Below, piece after piece: positions 1-6,821 of a stretch of 11,179 bases of DNA. Source of the stretch: Thermoplasmata archaeon (GTDB lineage Archaea > Thermoplasmatota > Thermoplasmata > Thermoplasmatales > Thermoplasmataceae); assembly GCA_021802165.1 (NCBI GenBank), contig JAKAAU010000024.1, positions 1 to 11,179 on the forward strand, given 5' to 3'. Both the position numbers and the translations under genes were made by a program. Below the pieces are notes generated by a model that did no database searches, was not told where the DNA came from, and saw only the letters and a list, made by a program, of their open reading frames with translations. The first letter of the stretch is position 1; each line of letters opens with the position of its first letter.

Positions 1-328
1 CCCTGATGCTGCTGGAAACCAGTACCTGCAATTTGCTGCAATACTTGGCATGGGCCTTGATGGCATAGAAAATAAAATAAATCCTCCGGAAGCAATTGAG
101 AAGAACATATTTGAAATGGATTTAGCAGAAAGGCAGAAGAATGGGATAAAGTCCATGCCAGGTTCACTTGGACAGGCTATAGAATCATTCCGCAACAGTG
201 AATTGATGAAGAAAATATTCGGTGAATCTGTATTCAATAATCTGCTGCGCATAAAAGAAAATGAATGGAATGAGTTCAGGTCAGAGGTCACGGACTGGGA
301 GATTAATAAGTACCTGGATATCTATTAA
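1..328 (+). CDS. glnA: Glutamine synthetase type I, C-terminal fragment (5' end outside window)
   Basis: This is the C-terminal end of glutamine synthetase, the cytoplasmic enzyme that makes glutamine from glutamate, ammonia and ATP. The frame is open from base 2, so the gene enters from outside the window; the internal ATG at 50 is not the start. Visible family features are the PDAAGNQYLQFAA stretch, then GLDGIENKINPPEAIEKNIFE, a PGSLGQAIE segment, and a C-terminal helix reading EWNEFRSEVTDWEINKYL. This order is typical of the end of the GlnA catalytic domain. No adenylylation-site tyrosine motif of the bacterial beta type is seen in the visible part. The stop TAA (326-328) overlaps the stop of the convergent valS gene, leaving no intergenic space. 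Identification is from family patterns and is strong despite the partial length. Confidence 0.93.
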   Translation, partial: PDAAGNQYLQFAAILGMGLDGIENKINPPEAIEKNIFEMDLAERQKNGIKSMPGSLGQAIESFRNSELMKKIFGESVFNNLLRIKENEWNEFRSEVTDWEINKYLDIY

Positions 329-2643
329 TTTTCAATGTAAGTATCCTCTGAATTTATTATTTCCATACTATTTATGTGCATCATTCCTTCCAGTATATAA
401 TCATATTTTTGTATAATTTTAGCATCTCCGTGCAATTTTAAAATGTCCAGTGGTGCTGCCATTGACAGTTTCATCTGGCTTTTCAGATTCCGTATTTTGT
501 CTATTACGCCTATTATATAATCAACTTCATTTTCTTCATTATAAATCATCTGCCCATCAAATTCAGGATACGGCTCAAGGCCTATGCTGCCTGAAAAAGA
601 TGGATTAGCCTGGTGGAAAAGCTCTTCAGTTATAAATGGCATTATGGGTGAGTACATCTTAAGTATATTTTCAAATACAGAAAATGCAGTCGAAAGTGTT
701 TCATCTCTCCTGTCATCTTTGGATGATTCGTTTTTTATCATTTCAAGATAATTGTCACAGTATTCATTCCAGAAAAATTTATCAAGGCTTATTCTGGCTT
801 TCATGATTTCATTATTTTCCATATACTCTGTTACCTCTTTTATGGTGCGTTCCATCTTTGTAGTTATCCATCTATTTACAGGAAACTCCGGTATTGTGTT
901 CCCGGGTTTTTTATTATTTGCAAGCATCATAATAAGTTTCAATGAATTTTCCAGTTTTATTACTGTTTTGCGCCCCCTCATCAGGTCCTGTTCCCTTAGT
1001 TTTATGTTCTCCCCCTGCATGGTTGTTGATGCCCAGTATCTCAGTGCATCTGCGCCATAATTCTCTATAATTGCCCGCGGTTCAACTATATTTCCCTTGC
1101 TTTTGCTCATTTTCTGGCCAAAGGGATCATAAACATTCCCACTGATGACTATTTTGCGCCATGGTATTTCGCCGTAATGTAAATACGACCTCAGTATTGT
1201 GGTAAAAGCCCATGATGTAATTATGTCGTGCCCCTGGAACCTGGAGTCCATCGGGTATAAATCCATCTGGTTTATGTGTTTAAGATATAATGTTGGGCTT
1301 AATGATGAAGTTGCCCATGTATCCATAACATCGGTTTCCGGAACTATATTATCAGACCCGCATTTTTCACATTTTCTTTTTTTATTATCCAGCCTCGGGT
1401 CCACCGGAAGTTCTTCATTTCCAGCAAGAATAATCTCACCGCAATTGTCACAATACCATACAGGGAAAGGAACACCAAAGTATCTCTGCCTGGATATGCA
1501 CCAGTCCCATTTCAGCCCTGTTACCCAGTTATCATACCTTGTTTTCATGTGCCCTGGTACCCATTCTATTTTATTCCCGAATTCTATTAGTTCATTTTTA
1601 ATATCAAGATCTTTTATATACCACTGCTTGCTTATTCCTATTTCAATAGGAGTTCCACACCTTTCATGGGTATTTACGGAATGTTTTATTTTTTCAATTT
1701 TTATTATATAATTTTTACTCTGAAGCTCGTCAATAATTTTCTTTCTTGCATCCTTTATTGGCATGTTAATAATAACGCTCCCGTCATTTATCCTGTTATT
1801 TTTGAGAATTATCCTAGCTTTGATGCCATATTTTTTCCACAGTTCAAGGTCATGCTGGTCTCCAAAGGTGCATAGCATTTCAGCTCCAGTTCCGAATTCC
1901 ATATCAATAGACGGGTCAGACATAACCTTTACAGGATATCCATACACCGGAACATTTACAGTGGTTCCTACAAATTTCTTAAACCTTTCATCATCTGGAT
2001 TTACAAAAATAGCTACACATGCACCCAGCATTTCTGGTCTTGTTGTGGCTATTTCAATGCCGTTGAAATTAATATACACAAGTTCTGTGCTGATAATGGC
2101 ATCCTTCATCTCTATCTGTGATATTGCTGTACGGCATGTTGGGCATGTTATATACGGTGCTTCATCCCTGTATGCCCTTTTTTTTGCAACAAGGTCAAGA
2201 AACATTTCCTGTGATATTTTAATTGAAAAATCGGATGATGTGTCGATATAGTTCTTAAAGTCAGCACTTATGCCCGTATCATACCATGCTTGATACAGGC
2301 CTTTTTCTGACTCCCTGCTCACTTCCCTGCATATTTCTATATAATCCTTTAATGGCGTATTATCTATGGTTACCTTTCTTTCCTTCTCAACAAATTTTTC
2401 TGTTGGTAGCCCGTTATCATCAAATCCCCATGGATAGAATACATTATAGCCCTTCATCCTTTTATATCTTGCAATAAAATCCTGCTGCGGGTATGAGAAT
2501 GCGTGTCCTACATGCATTTTTCCAGAAACTGTAGGTGGTGGCGTATCTATAGTATAATTCTTATCACCCTTCTTGAATGCGAAGATATTATTGTTAAACC
2601 AGTAGTCTTTCCATTTTTTCTCAATTGCCACAGTGTCTATCAT
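325..2643 (-). CDS. valS: Valyl-tRNA synthetase
   Basis: Class Ia aminoacyl-tRNA synthetase, 772 aa, which charges tRNA-Val with valine and edits misactivated threonine. The sequence shows TPPPTVSGKMHVGHA (the HIGH motif is HVGH at residues 44-47), a CP1 editing insertion around 190-330 (TTRPEMLG, then GTGAEMLCTFGDQHD), the WCISRQRYFGVPFPVW segment typical of Val/Ile enzymes (380-396), two metal-type cysteine pairs (C398/C401 and C425/C428) plus CPTC at 167-170, and the KMSKS loop at 511-515. The anticodon-binding helical domain follows from about 590. The TPPPTVSG signature favours ValRS over IleRS. The C-terminus is short, and no long bacterial-style coiled-coil tail is obvious. The ATG start at 2643 lies about 25 bp downstream of a TATA-like stretch on this strand, so the mRNA is probably leaderless. 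The gene converges on glnA with overlapping stops. Confidence 0.96.
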   Translation of the reverse strand: MIDTVAIEKKWKDYWFNNNIFAFKKGDKNYTIDTPPPTVSGKMHVGHAFSYPQQDFIARYKRMKGYNVFYPWGFDDNGLPTEKFVEKERKVTIDNTPLKDYIEICREVSRESEKGLYQAWYDTGISADFKNYIDTSSDFSIKISQEMFLDLVAKKRAYRDEAPYITCPTCRTAISQIEMKDAIISTELVYINFNGIEIATTRPEMLGACVAIFVNPDDERFKKFVGTTVNVPVYGYPVKVMSDPSIDMEFGTGAEMLCTFGDQHDLELWKKYGIKARIILKNNRINDGSVIINMPIKDARKKIIDELQSKNYIIKIEKIKHSVNTHERCGTPIEIGISKQWYIKDLDIKNELIEFGNKIEWVPGHMKTRYDNWVTGLKWDWCISRQRYFGVPFPVWYCDNCGEIILAGNEELPVDPRLDNKKRKCEKCGSDNIVPETDVMDTWATSSLSPTLYLKHINQMDLYPMDSRFQGHDIITSWAFTTILRSYLHYGEIPWRKIVISGNVYDPFGQKMSKSKGNIVEPRAIIENYGADALRYWASTTMQGENIKLREQDLMRGRKTVIKLENSLKLIMMLANNKKPGNTIPEFPVNRWITTKMERTIKEVTEYMENNEIMKARISLDKFFWNEYCDNYLEMIKNESSKDDRRDETLSTAFSVFENILKMYSPIMPFITEELFHQANPSFSGSIGLEPYPEFDGQMIYNEENEVDYIIGVIDKIRNLKSQMKLSMAAPLDILKLHGDAKIIQKYDYILEGMMHINSMEIINSEDTYIEN

Positions 2644-2659
2644 ATATTCTCTTAATGTT

Positions 2660-2676
2660 TCATATAATTATATATT
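2660..2676 (-). promoter_or_regulatory. Putative valS TATA box
   Basis: An A/T-only stretch reading ATATATAATTATAT on the minus strand is centred about 25 bp upstream of the valS ATG. That is the archaeal box A spacing expected for a transcript starting at or next to the start codon. No Shine-Dalgarno sequence precedes this ATG, which fits a leaderless mRNA. The call rests on position and composition only. Confidence 0.5.
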
Positions 2677-2733
2677 TTTTTATCTGTGTGTGAAAATTAT
2701 TGATGAAGGAACTGGTAAGTCATAAATATAAAA

Positions 2734-2778
2734 ATTAATTGACAAATTAATAAACAATAAATTATTTTCTAATAATTT
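2734..2778. repeat. Tandem pair of short inverted repeats between valS and the membrane-protein operon
   Basis: Two perfect inverted repeats lie nearly end to end. The first (2734-2751) has 7-bp arms ATTAATT/AATTAAT around GACA. The second (2759-2778) has 8-bp arms AAATTATT/AATAATTT around TTCT. They sit directly upstream of the TATA box of the membrane-protein pair. They could be operator half-sites or merely a product of A/T richness; both loops being exactly four bases is notable. Confidence 0.4.
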
Positions 2779-2784
2779 TACCAA

Positions 2785-2798
2785 TATTTATATATTTA
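2785..2798 (+). promoter_or_regulatory. Putative TATA box of the membrane-protein operon
   Basis: TTTATATA at 2787-2794 is a good match to archaeal box A. A start about 25 bp downstream would fall near 2814, giving a leader of about 64 nt before the first membrane-protein gene. That is unusually long for this window, where most starts look leaderless. A six-codon ORF begins almost exactly at the predicted transcription start. Confidence 0.5.
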
Positions 2799-2864
2799 CG
2801 TGTTAATATCATTATGAGCAACAAAAGGTTATGACAGGCATATTGATGGTAGCTATATATTACA

Positions 2865-2870
2865 GAGGAG
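2865..2870 (+). promoter_or_regulatory. Shine-Dalgarno site for the first membrane-protein gene
   Basis: GAGGAG lies 7 bases before the ATG at 2878 and matches the anti-Shine-Dalgarno end of archaeal 16S rRNA. It supports this ATG as the true start and indicates a leadered transcript. Confidence 0.65.
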
Positions 2871-2877
2871 TCCACAT

Positions 2878-3141
2878 ATGATACACTATTGGAAAAAATA
2901 TTTAATATACGCAATATTAGGATATACAGCATATATGTTATACGCTGTCATCTTTTTCTATTACGCAAAAAGTGTACACCTCCAAATGGGCACTTTTCAT
3001 TATTTTGTTTATAGCCATCTTAATTTCATCATAATGGGTATAGCACTATTTTATCTATCAAAGGCAATAGCTATAAAAAGGGCACAAGCTCCCCGAACTA
3101 ATATCAAAACAACTGTATATGTGAGGGTGAAAAAAGAATGA
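2878..3141 (+). CDS. Small two-helix membrane protein of unknown function
   Basis: An 87-aa protein that I do not recognise. It has two strongly hydrophobic stretches, about residues 8-30 (rich in Tyr, Ile, Ala and Phe) and 43-65, separated by a short loop with several histidines (H34, H41, H47). The C-terminal tail (67-87) is basic, ending RVKKE, and by the positive-inside rule is probably cytoplasmic. There is no signal peptidase site or known motif. The start is fixed by a strong GAGGAG site 7 bases upstream. The stop overlaps the start of the next gene as ATGA (3138-3141), so the two proteins are probably made in fixed ratio and may form one membrane complex. The histidine-bearing loop could bind heme or metal, but nothing in the sequence proves it. 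Confidence 0.75.
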   Translation: MIHYWKKYLIYAILGYTAYMLYAVIFFYYAKSVHLQMGTFHYFVYSHLNFIIMGIALFYLSKAIAIKRAQAPRTNIKTTVYVRVKKE

Positions 3142-3470
3142 GATTTCCATTTTTTGAAACTGTATTAACTGTTGCTATTGCAGTGGTTATGTCCGTCATT
3201 GCGTATGTCTATTTGCCCGGGCTGTATTTGTCAATGAGAATAACAAAAAAGCAGTTCCTAAGGACATTGCCCACAGCTTTGATATCGATTGTAATAGTCA
3301 TAACACTATTCTTCCTTTTTAACCCACAAAAATTAAATCTTTCTGATCCTTTATCATATGCCTGGGAGCTTATTGGTAGTTCTATGTGGATATTTATAAT
3401 GGATTGTAGGGGGTATTTCCTGCATTTCGGTAAAAAGAACTTAAGAAGTACTTTGGAGGGTGTAGCTTAA
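3138..3470 (+). CDS. Small membrane protein of unknown function, coupled to the upstream gene
   Basis: A 110-aa protein with hydrophobic segments at about residues 8-30 and 44-62, and a weaker third at 73-90. Basic stretches follow the first segment (RITKKQF) and occupy the C-terminus (KKNLRST), so both are probably cytoplasmic. No catalytic motif is visible and I do not recognise the family. The ATG overlaps the previous gene's TGA by four bases, and a GAGGGTGA ribosome site sits just upstream inside that gene, so translation is coupled. With its partner it forms a two-gene membrane operon between valS and argH. No functional link to either neighbour is apparent. Confidence 0.75.
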   Translation: MRFPFFETVLTVAIAVVMSVIAYVYLPGLYLSMRITKKQFLRTLPTALISIVIVITLFFLFNPQKLNLSDPLSYAWELIGSSMWIFIMDCRGYFLHFGKKNLRSTLEGVA

Positions 3471-3484
3471 TAAGGTGATCAAAT

Positions 3485-3520
3485 ATGTCTCCCATGCCCA
3501 AAAAGATGTGCCCTGCATAA
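3485..3520 (+). CDS. Possible 11-residue micro-ORF with strong ribosome site
   Basis: ATG at 3485 opens an 11-codon frame (MSPMPKKMCPA) ending TAA at 3520. It starts 14 bases after the stop of the upstream membrane-protein gene. An AAGGTGATC sequence (3472-3480) lies 4 bases before the ATG and is one of the best Shine-Dalgarno matches in the window. The peptide is basic with one cysteine. It could be a third cistron, a regulatory peptide, or the stub of a decayed gene. Only the ribosome site and the operon position support it. Confidence 0.3.
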   Translation: MSPMPKKMCPA

Positions 3521-3559
3521 ACACACAAAATTATGGGGACAATTGGTAAGTTATCCACT

Positions 3560-4876
3560 TTATAAATTAGATATTATATCATTTACCATTTTCAATAACC
3601 TGTTTTTGCTATTATCCATAGAAGAAATATTATTTTCTATTTTATCCCTGATAAAATCAAAATTCCTGTATGATACTACATCCTCTGGCATATATGGCTT
3701 CAACGCTTTTCCTGACCTAATCATGTCCCCAGTCATTTTATAGGATTCCTTCCAGTTCCCATTATTTTTAAAATTTAACTTTGAATTGTATGTTGCATAA
3801 ATGGAATTGCCTATTATTCTTTCACTGGCCTCTTTATTGAACTTAATTCCGGAGAATAATTCTGGAAACCCATTTAACACACCCTTTAATTCAACCATAA
3901 ACGGTATTACTTCATCCTTTAATATCTGGAAATCTCTATGATACCCGGTTGTCTTATTTATCGTCCCGGAATATAGCAAATTCATCAGTGAAATGGATTT
4001 TGCCGCATATCCCTGGAATATTTCAAGAAAATCAGGATTAACTTTATTTGGCATCAATGAGCTTCCAGTAACATATCCTGCTGGCAATTCAATAATCTTC
4101 ATTTCATCTCCGCTGAAAATTATCATGTCCTGGAATATTCTTGATATATCTATTAAAAATGAATTTATTGCGGATAAAACTTTGATATAATTGTCTGAAT
4201 AAAGCATGAAAGAGAATAATGGATTCTTTATCTGCTTTTTCATCCCCATATATTCTGCAACTTCTTTGAAATTTGCATCGGACATTGAACCGAAACCGGA
4301 ACCATAGCCTAATGGGAGCTCTTTCAATTCATTTAATATTGAATCAATATTATTGAAGTTATATACCATTATATTTTTAATGAAATCAACATAGGTCTGG
4401 AATGTAACTGGCATGCCCTGCCTGTAATGTGTATATCCCGGCATAATTCCATTCTGTGTTAACTTCTCTAACCCTGTAATTGTGTTGTATATGATTTTCT
4501 CGTATTCCAGAAGGATATCAATAAGGAAAAAATTCACATCGGTATGTACCTGTTCATTCCTTGACATGAACATCCTCATATTATTCGCAGCCCCATTTGT
4601 TTCCCTTATAGCTATGTTTTCTATATTCCCATGCACATCTTCAAGATCTGGATCAAGTGAAATTTTTCTATTATACAGGGATAAAAGCTCCTTTAGAGTT
4701 GCTTTTGAGTTATTTCTATCAGATATATTTCTCTCATATATGTTGAGGTTATATGCCATTAATGATAAAATTTCATAGGGTATAAGGTACTTATCAACAT
4801 CAATATCTTTCTCAAGCATAATTCTGTACGCTTCGTTGCCCGATTCAGGCGCTGCACTGCCAGACCATATTTTCAT
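3560..4876 (-). CDS. argH: Argininosuccinate lyase
   Basis: Cleaves argininosuccinate to arginine and fumarate, the last step of arginine synthesis; a cytoplasmic homotetramer of the fumarase/aspartase superfamily. I chose ATG 4876 (MKIWSGS, 438 aa). A TTG at 4891 is in frame, but family members start at this MK(I/L)W position. Visible features are the SRNEQVHTD motif (105-113), MPGYTHYRQGMPVTF with the likely catalytic His150, and the superfamily signature GSSLMPNKVNPD (271-282) with the mobile-loop serine and Lys278/Asn280. GYHRDFQ (311-317) replaces the more usual YNRDLQ. The signature reads KVNP, as in fumarase, where lyases mostly have KKNP, so this is a divergent member; pairing with argG decides the assignment. 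It follows argG by 32 bases on the same strand and is probably co-transcribed. Confidence 0.9.
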   Translation of the reverse strand: MKIWSGSAAPESGNEAYRIMLEKDIDVDKYLIPYEILSLMAYNLNIYERNISDRNNSKATLKELLSLYNRKISLDPDLEDVHGNIENIAIRETNGAANNMRMFMSRNEQVHTDVNFFLIDILLEYEKIIYNTITGLEKLTQNGIMPGYTHYRQGMPVTFQTYVDFIKNIMVYNFNNIDSILNELKELPLGYGSGFGSMSDANFKEVAEYMGMKKQIKNPLFSFMLYSDNYIKVLSAINSFLIDISRIFQDMIIFSGDEMKIIELPAGYVTGSSLMPNKVNPDFLEIFQGYAAKSISLMNLLYSGTINKTTGYHRDFQILKDEVIPFMVELKGVLNGFPELFSGIKFNKEASERIIGNSIYATYNSKLNFKNNGNWKESYKMTGDMIRSGKALKPYMPEDVVSYRNFDFIRDKIENNISSMDNSKNRLLKMVNDIISNL

Positions 4877-4908
4877 AATTGTCAATCCCAATATAGAATA
4901 AATAAATT

Positions 4909-6099
4909 TTACTGGATTAATTTTATTTTCTCTTTCCTGGCATTGCTAGCATATACTGTATTGTTTTTGTAAATATCTATGAATCCTTTAGCTGAGTCCT
5001 GATTGAAATTGCTGTTGTCATAGCTTATCTTATCATAGTTGTATATTGAATTTTCACTTTCTATAGATTGCATTACTATATTCCCCTTGTAAAGCTTCAA
5101 TTTTATATTTCCATTGACGTATTTATTTATGCTGGATTCAAACTGGTTTATGTGTTCCATCACCGGGTCATACCATAATCCATTGTAAACAAAATTTGAC
5201 CATTGATTATCCATATAATTTTTAATATCCAGTTCAGATTTATTCAGGGTAAGTGATTCCATCATTTTATGTGCCTGTATGATAGCCATAGCTCCCGGGA
5301 CCTCATAGACTTCATGGCTTTTAATTCCGGTTACCCTGTCTTCCATGTGATTTATAAGCCCTATTCCATTGTTCCCTGCTATAACGTTCAGTTTCTCCAC
5401 AAGTTCTTTAAGGGCGTACTGTTTTCCATTCAGTGAAACGGGAACCCCATTTTTAAATTCAATATCTATTATATCGCCATTTCCTGTTTCCTCAAGGGGC
5501 TTAACCCATTCATAAACATCGTATTCAAGCGGATTTGATACAGTTTCTATACTCGATCCTTCAACCGACCTCCCCCATATGTTTTCATCAACGGAATATT
5601 TTCCACCCATGGGGATATCTATACCGTTTGCCTTTGCATATTTAATCTCATCCGGCCTGTTCATATTCCAATCCCTTACGGGTGCGATTACATTTATATC
5701 TTCATTGAGGGCTTTCATTGTAACCTCAAATCTTACCTGATCATTGCCCTTGCCTGTTGAACCATGTGCAATTGTGTTGCAGCCATATTCTTCAGCATAC
5801 AGTACCGCTTTTTCTGCCATCAGCGGCCTCGCAATAGCAGTAGATAGGGGGTAACCCTCATACATGCCGTCTGCATAAATCTCTTTTGCAATATATTTTT
5901 CTGAAAACTCGTTCTTTACATCCAGTACTATTGCATCAGAAACTCCCAGCCCGAGAGCCTTCTCCTTTATTTTTTGAAGATTGCTGTTGCCTATGTTCAA
6001 TGTGAGTGTAACAACCTCTTTCTTCATTTCCTTCTGAATCCACTTTGCCATAACAGATGTGTCAAGGCCGCCTGAATATAATAATAATACTTTATCCAT
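4909..6099 (-). CDS. argG: Argininosuccinate synthase
   Basis: Joins citrulline and aspartate with ATP to give argininosuccinate; a cytoplasmic homotetramer. The 396-aa protein starts MDKVLLLYSGGLDTS. The PP-loop ATP motif SGGLDTS is at residues 9-15, the STAIARPLMA segment at 86-95, and the conserved HGSTGKGNDQVRFE substrate/ATP region at 112-125. Further family stretches are APVRDW and GMAIIQAHK-like GAMAIIQAHK. An in-frame ATG at 6150 would add 17 residues before the P-loop, but family members start where the 6099 ATG does, and a TATA box sits about 24 bp upstream of 6099, arguing for a leaderless mRNA starting there. The gene leads the argG-argH unit and is divergent from an ACT-domain protein. 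Confidence 0.95.
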   Translation of the reverse strand: MDKVLLLYSGGLDTSVMAKWIQKEMKKEVVTLTLNIGNSNLQKIKEKALGLGVSDAIVLDVKNEFSEKYIAKEIYADGMYEGYPLSTAIARPLMAEKAVLYAEEYGCNTIAHGSTGKGNDQVRFEVTMKALNEDINVIAPVRDWNMNRPDEIKYAKANGIDIPMGGKYSVDENIWGRSVEGSSIETVSNPLEYDVYEWVKPLEETGNGDIIDIEFKNGVPVSLNGKQYALKELVEKLNVIAGNNGIGLINHMEDRVTGIKSHEVYEVPGAMAIIQAHKMMESLTLNKSELDIKNYMDNQWSNFVYNGLWYDPVMEHINQFESSINKYVNGNIKLKLYKGNIVMQSIESENSIYNYDKISYDNSNFNQDSAKGFIDIYKNNTVYASNARKEKIKLIQ

Positions 6100-6117
6100 G
6101 GGTATCAAATATTTTCT

Positions 6118-6127
6118 GTATATATGA
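6118..6127 (-). promoter_or_regulatory. Putative argG TATA box
   Basis: The minus strand reads CATATATACA here, centred about 24 bp upstream of ATG 6099 and with no Shine-Dalgarno site in between. This fits transcription beginning at the ATG, and it also shows why the longer reading frame from 6150 is unlikely: that start would lie upstream of the promoter. Confidence 0.5.
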
Positions 6128-6159
6128 TATTTTTTGTAAATATTTAGCATATTAGTGGT

Positions 6160-6185
6160 ATTAATAACATATAATATGTATTAAT
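6160..6185. promoter_or_regulatory. 26-bp inverted repeat in the argG / ACT-protein divergent region; candidate operator
   Basis: The core ACATAT-A-ATATGT (6167-6179) is a perfect 13-bp palindrome. It extends outward as ATTAAT on the left (plus one extra A) and ATTAAT on the right, giving near-complete dyad symmetry over 26 bp. It lies between the two oppositely oriented TATA boxes, so one bound regulator could affect both argGH and the ACT-domain gene. Binding is an inference; A/T richness raises the chance background. Confidence 0.45.
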
Positions 6186-6192
6186 GTAAAAT

Positions 6193-6205
6193 ATTATATT
6201 ATAAT
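6193..6205 (+). promoter_or_regulatory. Putative TATA box of the ACT-domain gene
   Basis: An A/T-only stretch (ATTATATTATAAT) is centred about 22-25 bp before ATG 6221, with no ribosome site between them. It implies a leaderless transcript. Confidence 0.45.
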
Positions 6206-6220
6206 TATACATATCATATT

Positions 6221-6811
6221 ATGTCAAGAACAGGCAGGGGAAATGTGGAAACTATGGTGAGGGATTATATTAAAAAGAATCCTGAGCTCATAATTTCCAT
6301 GAGAATGGGAATACTTAATGTAAGCAAGCTCTCCAGGAAAATATCACAGGAGGAAACCGGATATAATATAATTTCTATCAGGTCTGCATTGAACAAGATA
6401 TTTATGGAAAATTCTTCGGCGGACACAGTTCATATTGACAGGCTTCTATCGGAAAGCAAAATTACATTGCAGGATAAAATAATGGTTATCACTGTTGATA
6501 GGAAAATAGACAACCTGAACTTCCTTTCTGCTACTTATTTAACCGATTCAATTGTGTATATAGTGGATGAAACAAAAAATAAAAAATTGGATCTTCCAAA
6601 AAACGCTGTTATTGAACGCAATGTTAGTTCCCTGCATATATTCTCATCCATGGAGATAGTGAAAACGCCGGGTTTTGTTATGAAAATAAATGAAAGGCTT
6701 TTCTCCTATGAAATAAATGTACTACAATTAATATCCTGTTCAAACGAGACTATAATAATAGTAAATAGAAAGGATGCAATAAGAGCCTATGAAGCTCTTA
6801 TGAATCAATAA
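6221..6811 (+). CDS. ACT-domain protein with N-terminal helical/HTH-like region; possible arginine-pathway regulator
   Basis: A 196-aa soluble protein. The C-terminal part (about 146-196) has an ACT-domain pattern: a strand, then TPGFVMKINERLFSYEINV (a helix after a glycine), then LQLISCSNETIIIVNRKDAIRAYEAL (strand-strand-helix), as in amino-acid-binding domains of aspartokinase type. Residues 85-145 may hold a second, degenerate copy. The N-terminus (10-65) is helical and resembles archaeal ACT proteins that carry VREYI...MGI(V/L)N.S.L(A/S)R.I, which may form a helix-turn-helix; I am less sure of this part. Its divergence from argG, with a dyad repeat between, suggests an arginine-sensing transcription factor. 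That role is inferred from position only. Confidence 0.6.
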   Translation: MSRTGRGNVETMVRDYIKKNPELIISMRMGILNVSKLSRKISQEETGYNIISIRSALNKIFMENSSADTVHIDRLLSESKITLQDKIMVITVDRKIDNLNFLSATYLTDSIVYIVDETKNKKLDLPKNAVIERNVSSLHIFSSMEIVKTPGFVMKINERLFSYEINVLQLISCSNETIIIVNRKDAIRAYEALMNQ

Positions 6812-6821
6812 ATTAAGGTAT

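Noticed and set aside
752..2477. Several plus-strand ORFs of 63-170 codons across 752-2477
   Set aside because: They are antisense shadows of valS, which is certain from its motifs; their translations look like random hydrophobic sequence.
3533..3565. A second 10-codon frame after the 11-codon micro-ORF
   Set aside because: No ribosome site, and it overlaps the argH 3' end.
4877..4891. Start of argH at the TTG codon at 4891
   Set aside because: It adds five residues before MKIWSGS, which is where family members begin; ATG at 4876 is the simpler start.
6100..6150. Start of argG at ATG 6150
   Set aside because: The extra 17 residues precede the conserved MDKVLLLYSGGLDTS start, and the likely TATA box at 6118-6127 lies inside them.
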